Source: Limibacterium fermenti
GTDB taxonomy: Bacteria > Bacteroidota > Bacteroidia > Bacteroidales > Dysgonomonadaceae
Length of the DNA stretch: 64,000 bases
Direction of reading: 5' to 3'
Assembly: GCF_041902845.1 (NCBI RefSeq)
Contig: NZ_CP159486.1
Location: 124,001 to 188,000 of the forward strand
The position numbers and the translations under genes were made by a program. The notes under the pieces were generated by a model. That model made no database searches. It had not been told where the DNA came from and saw nothing but the letters and a program-made list of their open reading frames with translations. Shown one piece after another: positions 41,869-48,379 of the stretch; positions within the stretch are counted from its first letter, which is position 1; each line of letters opens with the position of its first letter.

Positions 41869-41927
41869 ATATCTTTCGGTATCTTTTGGGGTGGCCATAC
41901 CATGCCGTTCTTCTTTTTTCAATAGAG

Positions 41928-43238
41928 TTACATTTCCTTCAGGGATAAGCCTCTTAATTCCACGTCATATTTTGCCAATTCTTTTTTTATTGAATCGGCC
42001 TTTGCTTGGAGTAGGGTCATGTCAATCTTTTTGGGATTCCGTTTTATCCCGGCAACGATAGCCGTTTTGTCCAAATCATTCAGAGCGATCAGGTCAATTT
42101 CATTTTCTCCTTTCCTATCCCAATAGTTGCCGATGGCGGTTATTCTTTCTTCTTCCGCCATCTTCGCCCGGAAATATTTTTCCAGAACCGAACCGCTATA
42201 CTGCTCATAGCTTTTATCGATGGACTCACGGAGCAATTCGTATTTTCCCATTTCGATTAATGACTGGTTCGGGAAAATAAACCGGAACCAGAAACGAAGG
42301 TAATGATCATTCAGGCTCCAGCGGTTTTTCCGGCTTTCCGGTTTTGAAAACATCGGTTTGTTTTTCGTAATAAGGGAGTATCCCTTCTCTAAATTGACCA
42401 GATAAGCCCCTGTATTTTTCCCTATAATGGAATCTATTTCACTTTGGGTCGTTTTTCCGGAAGCGATTAACTGTAGGATGGAAAAATAGATTCCATATTC
42501 TTTCCCAAACTCGGAGATGAGCAATTCTTTCCCTTCTGCAATAAAAGGGGAATCGGGGCGTGTCGCCATATTCAGCATTTTATCCTTTGTAACGGCCCCC
42601 GCTTCCATCAGAAGATTGATATATTTGGGAATTCCACCTGTCAGCATATAGAGGCATAGAAGATCTTCCGAAGTATATTTAGGATTATAATCGTTCAAGA
42701 TTTCCTTTATTACGCTGACAGCGAAAGGTTGCAGCGTTATTTTTGAGGTGAGACGGCCGAAGAGCGGTTCTTTCCTGTTCTCAAAAATCTTCATCATCAT
42801 CGAATAGATGGAGCCGGAAGCGATAAAGTTGATTTTGACCTTGTCTTTATACTGATCCCAAAGATTCTGAAGATCACTGAATATAGAGGAATTCACATTG
42901 TCAAATTCCTGAAATTCATCGATAATAAGTGTATAATGTTCTTGCGTAGCAAAAATCAGGAACTGCTCAAAAAGGTCTTTCAAGCGGGTAATCGTACCAA
43001 AGATTTGTATCCCTAAAGCATCTGCCGCATCTTTTTGGAACTGCTCGCAAAGGAGCGATTCACTTTTACGGGACACAAACAGATACAGATATTTCTGTCC
43101 TTTTACGGATTCCAGCAAAAGGGCCGTCTTACCGACACGGCGACGTCCAACCATGACGGTAAAGCAAGCGCTTTTTTTCGATTGCTCCGATGTGCGGGCT
43201 AATATTTCCAATTCTTTTATCCTGTTGTAAAATTTCAT
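41928..43238 (-). CDS. AAA+ ATPase with C-terminal DUF234 domain, 436 aa
   Basis: Walker A GRRRVGKTALL (residues 31-41) and Walker B TLIIDEFQEF (103-112) belong to the archaeal-type STAND/AAA ATPases. A winged-helix middle leads to the DUF234 part (RKNRWSLNDHYLRFWFRFIFPN and GENEIDLIALNDLDKTAIVAGIKRN). The last is a PD-(D/E)XK-like nuclease fold with E-x-D present but G-I-K in place of the usual E-x-K, so catalysis is doubtful. Genes like this are common solitary accessory genes. A 26-bp palindrome lies upstream. Confidence 0.9.
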   Translation of the reverse strand: MKFYNRIKELEILARTSEQSKKSACFTVMVGRRRVGKTALLLESVKGQKYLYLFVSRKSESLLCEQFQKDAADALGIQIFGTITRLKDLFEQFLIFATQEHYTLIIDEFQEFDNVNSSIFSDLQNLWDQYKDKVKINFIASGSIYSMMMKIFENRKEPLFGRLTSKITLQPFAVSVIKEILNDYNPKYTSEDLLCLYMLTGGIPKYINLLMEAGAVTKDKMLNMATRPDSPFIAEGKELLISEFGKEYGIYFSILQLIASGKTTQSEIDSIIGKNTGAYLVNLEKGYSLITKNKPMFSKPESRKNRWSLNDHYLRFWFRFIFPNQSLIEMGKYELLRESIDKSYEQYSGSVLEKYFRAKMAEEERITAIGNYWDRKGENEIDLIALNDLDKTAIVAGIKRNPKKIDMTLLQAKADSIKKELAKYDVELRGLSLKEM

Positions 43239-43262
43239 ATCTATATTCTTATTTATGAATTA

Positions 43263-43270
43263 CAAAAATA
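43263..43270 (-). promoter_or_regulatory. -7 box of the AAA/DUF234 ATPase gene
   Basis: TATTTTTG on the minus strand, 25 nt before the ATG at 43238. Confidence 0.5.
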
Positions 43271-43305
43271 ATACGGATTACTCAAATTGCTATTATTTTT
43301 CCCGG

Positions 43306-43331
43306 GTTATTTTAATGGCCATTAAAATAAC
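43306..43331. promoter_or_regulatory. Perfect 26-bp palindrome upstream of the ATPase gene
   Basis: Half-site GTTATTTTAATGG and its exact complement meet at GGCC (43317-43320). It lies about 36 bp upstream of the -7 box, a position for an activator or autoregulator. Confidence 0.55.
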
Positions 43332-43381
43332 TTCCGTTAAATAAGATGCGGGATAATCCATTTGTCCCTTTGTCATTCCTG

Positions 43382-43798
43382 TCACCTTGTCATTTCTTTA
43401 TGCCGGCGCATACTGTCCATGTCTTGCCGGTAGTCGTGGAGGTCATAAAGCCATTCGTCACTGTTTATTGTGATGGATGGTTTCACCTTTGGCGGGTAAT
43501 CGCGATAAATGGAGCTGAGCCCCAGCCCCAGCAGCCCGATCAAGGCCATACCTATAATAAACCAACGGAAATAACGGCGGGCTCTTCGCCGGATGTTATA
43601 CGGGTCGGAAAGATCGTAAAGCGGATTGGGGACGTCTTTGCCGCACGACAGGCAAATGAGTTTCTTATGATACTGCATCTCGAGCGTGTAGTCTACTTCG
43701 GCTCCGCAGTGAGGGCAGTGCATCCGGTAGATACGGGTGTGGGGAAACAGCGGTTCAACGGAGTGTTTCCGGTTCGGTTTGTCGGCATGCTTTTTCAT
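43382..43798 (-). CDS. Zinc-ribbon membrane protein, 138 aa
   Basis: CPHC (C28, C31) and CLSC (C49, C52) form a zinc-ribbon-like knuckle pair. A basic stretch (NIRRRARRYFRW) leads into one hydrophobic segment (about 78-97), and a polar C-terminal tail follows (YLHDYRQDMDSMRRHKEMTR region). The ribbon is probably cytoplasmic. No named family is recognised. It is the last gene on the minus strand downstream of the 6S-like RNA, about 70 nt away, and has no clear own promoter. Confidence 0.8.
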   Translation of the reverse strand: MKKHADKPNRKHSVEPLFPHTRIYRMHCPHCGAEVDYTLEMQYHKKLICLSCGKDVPNPLYDLSDPYNIRRRARRYFRWFIIGMALIGLLGLGLSSIYRDYPPKVKPSITINSDEWLYDLHDYRQDMDSMRRHKEMTR

Positions 43799-43864
43799 CG
43801 TTATTCATACATAAAACAATCGATTAGGTTGTTACCTCGCCGTTCCCCAAGTCCGGTATGAGTG

Positions 43865-44040
43865 AAAAAAAGAGGCGCAGGAACTGTTAGCATTTACTGT
43901 GTGCAAGGCTCTCACAAAGCCCCAGTCTCCGTAAAGCAACAGCCCCACGCCAAAAAGGCGCGGAGCGTTACTGCTATTACCTGAAACTGTAGCTAAATTT
44001 GTGAGATTCTGCACACAGGACAATAACTAAAACGCTTCTC
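43865..44040 (-). ncRNA. Structured RNA, 6S (SsrS)-like candidate, about 176 nt
   Basis: Read on the minus strand, the segment folds end to end into a rod. The closing stem is GAG-aa-GCG with CGC-CTC. Then come TTAG/CTAA, a 9-bp stem CTGTGTGCA with TGCACACAG (44018-44010 / 43905-43897), an internal loop, a 9-bp stem TCTCACAAA with TTTGTGAGA, an asymmetric bubble, CAGTTTC/GAGACTG, GTAA/TTAC and a terminal GCTCCGCGCC hairpin with a T5 loop. Seven T follow the last stem. Length and the bubble-interrupted rod suit 6S RNA, the RNA polymerase regulator. A -7 box (44089-44082) with TTG 21 bp upstream precedes it. Family identity is inferred from shape, not from sequence comparison. Confidence 0.6.
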
Positions 44041-44054
44041 GTTTTATATTTCTA

Positions 44055-44078
44055 CGGATTACGCTGCAGCGTAATCCG
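44055..44078. promoter_or_regulatory. Perfect 24-bp palindrome at the start of the RNA transcript
   Basis: Half-site CGGATTACGCTG is mirrored exactly around CTGCAG. It begins 4 bp after the -7 box of the 6S-like gene, so it would be a 5' hairpin of the precursor or an operator at the start site. Confidence 0.55.
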
Positions 44079-44081
44079 CGA

Positions 44082-44113
44082 CAAAGGTATCGTTTTTTTT
44101 ATATACGAAACAA
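44082..44113 (-). promoter_or_regulatory. Promoter of the 6S-like RNA
   Basis: TTG (44113-44111), 21 bp, TACCTTTG (44089-44082). The -33 part lies in the 26-bp direct repeat that recurs at 44993. Confidence 0.55.
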
Positions 44114-44311
44114 CTTTTTTCGCGGATTTTAGCTGTTAGCCGGTTAACATTACATTTAGTGTTTATCAAAAAAATAAACTTCATTGTTCGGAGCCCGGAA
44201 ACTCGCCCCGATGAGGTAGGATAGTATATAAAAAAGTTGCCCAAGCTAATGATAAGAGCATTAACTTGGACAAATAAACTAATTTTTAATTTGGAAATAA
44301 CTTGGCTATTT

Positions 44312-44782
44312 TCATTCAATACCGTGATTCTTCTCCATGAAGTACAACTTGACTGATTGATCAGCGCCATGATAATAAAAATCGTATTCTGTAAAAAGGG
44401 ATTTCAAATCACGATCTTTATAAAAATCACTCCAAATAATGACTAAAAGACTCTCTGTTCCTTTAGGTGGAATAAGTGTAAATTTACCGGTTTCCTCTAT
44501 TTTATTTTGCGTGTCCGGATAAATAATGCTTGTACTTTTGTTCGTGTTGATAAGACTTCCGTCATTATTGATATTATAATCTAAAATATCGGACTGATTT
44601 ATATTGTAGTAAGCAAAAACTTTTGCTCCGATATCCGGTAATGTATCTCCACGTAATGTGTAGTAAACCTCAAATTTTATGCTCAACGGTTCATCGATCT
44701 CTTGGATGATATCATTATTACAACCAGTAAAGAAAAGGAATGCTATACACAACAACCAGATTTTATGTTCGATTAAATTCAT
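44312..44782 (-). CDS. Small lipoprotein, 156 aa
   Basis: The N-terminus is a lipoprotein signal (IWLLCIAFLFFTGC, lipid Cys21). The mature part is polar and beta-rich, with KFEVYYTLRGDTLPDIGAKVFAY resembling short carboxypeptidase-regulatory-like or Ig-like surface proteins, but no family is recognised. AT content is clearly higher than in the flanking dnaG and 43382 genes. It lies alone in the 890-bp segment bounded by the 26-bp repeats, which suggests that it arrived as an insertion and is transcribed from the outer repeat copy. Confidence 0.75.
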   Translation of the reverse strand: MNLIEHKIWLLCIAFLFFTGCNNDIIQEIDEPLSIKFEVYYTLRGDTLPDIGAKVFAYYNINQSDILDYNINNDGSLINTNKSTSIIYPDTQNKIEETGKFTLIPPKGTESLLVIIWSDFYKDRDLKSLFTEYDFYYHGADQSVKLYFMEKNHGIE

Positions 44783-44851
44783 AAGCTGACCAGATTTTAT
44801 TTTTGTTATCGTTAATAGTCTTACAGGTTTTTACTTAGCACTCTTGTGATC

Positions 44852-44905
44852 GACTAATTAAGATTCCCGTTTTAAACTATATCCACTACTAAGACTTAAT
44901 TAGTC
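44852..44905. promoter_or_regulatory. Inverted repeat in the leader of the lipoprotein gene
   Basis: GACTAATTAAG (44852-44862) is complementary to CTTAATTAGTC (44895-44905), with flanking ACTC/GAGT. It would form a hairpin in the leader transcribed from the promoter at 44971-45003. Confidence 0.5.
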
Positions 44906-44970
44906 ATGAGTATCTCTTAATTAAAACCGAATTATTATTCCTGAGATTCTATAATGCATAAATTGCATTA

Positions 44971-45003
44971 CAAATGTACGTCTTTTTTTTGCATACGAAA
45001 CAA
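44971..45003 (-). promoter_or_regulatory. Second copy of the duplicated promoter
   Basis: TTG (45003-45001), 22 bp, TACATTTG (44978-44971), followed by the palindrome TAATGCA..TGCATTA. It points at the lipoprotein gene about 190 bp downstream. Confidence 0.5.
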
Positions 45004-45043
45004 CTTTTTTCGCGGATTATTCACTATATTCGTGCTTCGAAAA

Positions 45044-47071
45044 ATGATCGACCAAATAACCATACAAAAGATTCAGGATGCCGCGCAGATTGTCGACGTG
45101 GTGTCCGATTTCGTTACGCTGCGCAAGCGGGGTGTGAACTATGTGGGGCTGTGCCCTTTCCATGAAGACCGGAATCCCTCGTTTTACGTGTCTCCTTCCA
45201 AAAATATCTGCAAATGTTTCGTGTGCGGCACGGGAGGCACGCCGGTCAATTTCGTTATGAAGCACGAGCAGCTTTCGTATTACGAAGCGCTGAAATATCT
45301 GGCGAAAAAATACCACATCGAGGTGGTGGAAAAAGAGTTTACGGAGGAGGAAAAGCTGGCGCAGAGCGCACGCGAAAGCATGTTTATCCTCAATGAATAT
45401 GCCCGAGACTATTTTGTGAAAATATTGTTCGAACATCCCGAGGGACGGAGCATCGGACTGAGTTATTTCCGTGAACGCGGTTTCCGGGACGACATCATCC
45501 ATAAATTCCAACTGGGTTACAGCCTCGAACAGCGCGATGCGTTGTCGCAGGAAGCCCAAAAAGCCGGTTATCAAAAAGATTTTTTGCTGAAAACCGGCTT
45601 GTCGACGGGCGGGGAAAACGGCGGCGCCCTCTTCGACCGTTTTCGCGGGCGGGTCATCTTCCCCGTGCATACCCTCTCTGGTAAGGTGGTGGCTTTCGGG
45701 GGGCGTATCCTGAAGAAAGTGCCCAACACGGGCAAGTATGTCAATTCGCCCGAAAGCGAAATTTACTCGAAGAGCAACGAGCTATACGGTATTTATTTTG
45801 CCAAGAGCGCCATTATGAAAGCCGATAAGTGCTTTTTGGTAGAAGGCTATACCGATGTCATTTCGATGCATCAGGCGGGGCTCGAAAACGTGGTGGCTTC
45901 GTCGGGAACGGCTCTCACCCACGGGCAGATACGCAAGATACGGCGTTTTTCGGAAAATATTACCGTGCTTTACGACGGCGACACGGCGGGGATAAAGGCT
46001 GCGATGCGGGGTATCGACCTGCTGCTGGAAGAGGGAATGAACGTGAAGGTGGTGTTGCTGCCCGAGGGCGAAGATCCCGATTCGTTCGCCAAAAAGCAGA
46101 ACGCCGACGATTTCAATCGCTATATCGCTTCGCACGAAACCGATTTTATCCGCTTCAAAACGCAGTTATTGCTTGCAGAAGCCGGCGACGACCCTATTAA
46201 ACGGGCGGGCCTTATCACGAACATCGTCGAAAGCATCGCCCTTATTCCCGATGCCATCACGCGTTCGGTATACATTCAGGATTGTTCGCAGTTGATGGAG
46301 TTGCGTGAAAACGTGTTGATAGCGGAAGTCAATAAAGTCCGCCTTCGCAATTATAGTCGGAAGAAGGAACAAGGTGCGTCGGCGCCGGGTGCTGTTCGTG
46401 ACGAAGCGCGGGCGGCGATCGAGATAAAGGCCGAGTCGTTTGCCAAGACTACCGCTAAAAATCCGTATGACCGGTTTGAATACGAGATTCTTCGTTATGT
46501 GGTTCGTTATGGCGAACTGCCGGTGTACCGTAAATACGAGAAGCGGAAACGGAAAGAAGGGCGGCATGTTCTCGAAGAGGACGTGTTGGTGGAAGAAGGG
46601 CCGTTGGTCACGGAGTTTGTGCGGTACGACTTGGAGCGCGATCATATTCCGTTTTCGAATGAGTTGTACCGGCGGATGTTCGAAGAGGCGGTCGAAGGAT
46701 TGGAGGACGAACATTTCGTTCCGGGACGGTATTTTTTGTCGCACCCCGATCCGGCGGTCAATAAGTTGGCTTCCGACCTGATGAGCGACCGGTATCAGTT
46801 GAGTAAGATTCATGCCAAGTCGATCGGGGAGGAAATTGATGCGAAAGATTCGCGGTTGTTGGAAGAAAACTCCCTCAATTTTCTCGTTCCCCGCGCGACG
46901 ACCGAACTGAAAAATGCGTATATTCTCGAAAAAATAAAAAAGATTCAAGACGAAATGAAAACGGCGTCCCCCGACGATGCCCTCGTTTTGATTGCCGAGT
47001 TGAAGCAAATGCAGGAAATTAAGAAGATCCTGTCCAAAGAATTGGGCGAACGGATTATTTTGAAGTTCTAA
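45044..47071 (+). CDS. dnaG: DNA primase
   Basis: Synthesises RNA primers at the replication fork. The N-terminal CHC2 zinc motif is complete (C37, H40, C58, C61, in LCPFHEDRNPS..CKCFVCG). The TOPRIM core shows FLVEGYTDVISMHQAG (about residues 264-279) and LYDGDTAGIKAA. The C-terminal third is a longer helical DnaB-contacting region with many charged residues. The start is the ATG at 45044 (MIDQITIQKI), not the 30-codon upstream extension through the direct repeat. TATATTCG at 45025-45032 is a possible -7 box. No rpoD or rpsU is adjacent. Confidence 0.97.
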   Translation: MIDQITIQKIQDAAQIVDVVSDFVTLRKRGVNYVGLCPFHEDRNPSFYVSPSKNICKCFVCGTGGTPVNFVMKHEQLSYYEALKYLAKKYHIEVVEKEFTEEEKLAQSARESMFILNEYARDYFVKILFEHPEGRSIGLSYFRERGFRDDIIHKFQLGYSLEQRDALSQEAQKAGYQKDFLLKTGLSTGGENGGALFDRFRGRVIFPVHTLSGKVVAFGGRILKKVPNTGKYVNSPESEIYSKSNELYGIYFAKSAIMKADKCFLVEGYTDVISMHQAGLENVVASSGTALTHGQIRKIRRFSENITVLYDGDTAGIKAAMRGIDLLLEEGMNVKVVLLPEGEDPDSFAKKQNADDFNRYIASHETDFIRFKTQLLLAEAGDDPIKRAGLITNIVESIALIPDAITRSVYIQDCSQLMELRENVLIAEVNKVRLRNYSRKKEQGASAPGAVRDEARAAIEIKAESFAKTTAKNPYDRFEYEILRYVVRYGELPVYRKYEKRKRKEGRHVLEEDVLVEEGPLVTEFVRYDLERDHIPFSNELYRRMFEEAVEGLEDEHFVPGRYFLSHPDPAVNKLASDLMSDRYQLSKIHAKSIGEEIDAKDSRLLEENSLNFLVPRATTELKNAYILEKIKKIQDEMKTASPDDALVLIAELKQMQEIKKILSKELGERIILKF

Positions 47072-47116
47072 AACCGTGTTAACCGGTTGATTTATCTTTT
47101 TTGCCCGTGGATTGAT

Positions 47117-47430
47117 CCTTTTAGGCAGATCTTTTTTCGTCTTGTGACGATCTTTTATCATTTAGAAAAGATACGGTATCGTTTATTACAGTCATTATAT
47201 CATTTTATATTGATGTTGGATAATTTTTTGCAGAGGATTCCTCATTTCTTGCTGTCGATTGATCATTTCCTACCGTTTATTTGCCGTTTCCTACCGTTGC
47301 CCTGCCGTTTCCTACTATTCATCGGGCATATCCTACCGTTGATTTATGTCATTTTACTATTCAGCGAGTATTTTTTGCCATTGTTTCGACCTTCCTCGCA
47401 ATTTCCGTCTTCTTCCGTCCTTTCCGTTCC
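47117..47430. repeat. Degenerate tandem array with a 21-bp period (CRTTTCC core)
   Basis: Units begin at 47117, 47138, 47159, 47180, 47201, 47222, 47243, 47264, 47285, 47306, 47327, 47348 and 47369 (probably also 47390 and 47411), exactly 21 bp apart. Most begin CAT, CGT or a one-base variant followed by a T-rich core. The best-kept ones read CATTTCCTACCGTT and CGTTTCCTACCGTT. Read in one frame this yields a heptad peptide of the form xFLPxxx, but the frame has no gene-like features. Two to three units near 47264-47340 are the least diverged. The array ends about 12 bp before the natA-like -7 box. Confidence 0.9.
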
Positions 47431-47441
47431 ATAAAAATAGC

Positions 47442-47449
47442 TATCTTTG
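47442..47449 (+). promoter_or_regulatory. -7 box of the ABC exporter genes
   Basis: TATCTTTG, 24 nt before the ATG at 47474 and about 12 bp after the last 21-bp unit. Confidence 0.6.
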
Positions 47450-47473
47450 AGCCTTTAAAACGAACTGCAACAC

Positions 47474-48376
47474 ATGTATTTAAAAACCAACAACGTCGTA
47501 AAGCAATATGCCAATCATTTGGCGCTGAACAAAGTCAGTATCGAAGTGCCCAAAGGCACCATCTTCGGGTTGCTGGGCCCCAACGGGGCGGGGAAAACAA
47601 CCCTTATCCGCATCATTACCCGCATTACCGCCCCCGACAGCGGTGAAGTATGGATTGACGGCCGGCCGGCTTCCGACACGAACGTAACCGATATCGGTTA
47701 TCTTCCCGAAGAGCGCGGATTGTACAAAAAAATGAAAGTCGGCGAACAGGCTATGTATCTGGCGCAGTTGCGCGGCCTTTCGCGTCAGGACGCCCACCGC
47801 CAACTCATGATCTGGTTTAAACGCTTCGATATCATGGATTGGTACAACCGCAAGGTGGAGGAGCTTTCGAAGGGGATGCAGCAGAAGGTGCAGTTCATCT
47901 CCACCGTCATCCACAATCCCGGACTGCTGATTCTCGACGAACCCTTCAGCGGCTTCGACCCCGTCAACGCCGACATCATTAAAAACGAGGTGTTGCGCCT
48001 GCGGGAACAGGGAAAGACCATCATCCTTTCCACCCACAACATGGAGTCGGTCGAAACGCTTTGCGATAACATCGCCCTCATCAACAAAGCGCAGGTGGTG
48101 CTGCAAGGCAACGTATTCGATATCCGCAAGCAGCATGTTACCAATACGTTTCATTTCCGCCTGCGCGCCGAATCGTTTCATTTCGAACATCCCGCGTGCA
48201 CCCTTTTGTCGTGCGAACCGTATCATGAATTTATCGATGTGCGTATCCGCAAACAGCCCGAAATGGAAACCAAAGAACTGGTCAAGCTCATCTTCGACCG
48301 CTACGACGTGGTGATGTATGATGAGGTGCTGCCCTCGATGAACGATATCTTTATTCAAACCGTAACAAACAATTGA
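47474..48376 (+). CDS. ABC transporter ATPase, NatA-like, 300 aa
   Basis: Walker A GPNGAGKTT (residues 35-43), Q-loop region YLPEERGLYKKMKVGEQ, signature ELSKGMQQKVQ (about 129-139) and Walker B LLILDEPFSGFDP (about 152-164) with the switch histidine in STHNM. A C-terminal domain of about 90 residues follows, as in NatA/CcmA-like exporters of the DrrA group. It powers the permease encoded 3 nt downstream. The exported substrate is unknown; sodium or drugs are examples in relatives. Confidence 0.94.
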   Translation: MYLKTNNVVKQYANHLALNKVSIEVPKGTIFGLLGPNGAGKTTLIRIITRITAPDSGEVWIDGRPASDTNVTDIGYLPEERGLYKKMKVGEQAMYLAQLRGLSRQDAHRQLMIWFKRFDIMDWYNRKVEELSKGMQQKVQFISTVIHNPGLLILDEPFSGFDPVNADIIKNEVLRLREQGKTIILSTHNMESVETLCDNIALINKAQVVLQGNVFDIRKQHVTNTFHFRLRAESFHFEHPACTLLSCEPYHEFIDVRIRKQPEMETKELVKLIFDRYDVVMYDEVLPSMNDIFIQTVTNN

Positions 48377-48379
48377 CCG

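Larger units (their letters stand above)
44103..45018. repeat. 26-bp direct repeats flanking an 890-bp segment
   Basis: An identical 26-bp sequence beginning ATACGAAACAAC and ending TTCGCGGATT is at 44103-44128 and 44993-45018; a T-run precedes both. On the minus strand each copy supplies TTGTTTCGTA followed 21-22 bp on by a -7 box (TACCTTTG and TACATTTG). The segment between carries a small lipoprotein gene. Confidence 0.85.

Noticed and set aside
46166..47161. 331-codon open frame antisense to dnaG
   Set aside because: Covers the DnaG C-terminal half in reverse; no independent support.
47087..47434. 115-codon frame through the 21-bp array giving a leucine/phenylalanine heptad peptide
   Set aside because: The open frame is a consequence of 21 being divisible by three; the codons vary without synonymous bias and no promoter is placed for it. 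The array itself is reported instead.
47480..48358. 292-codon open frame antisense to the ABC ATPase
   Set aside because: Antisense of Walker and signature motifs; not a gene.
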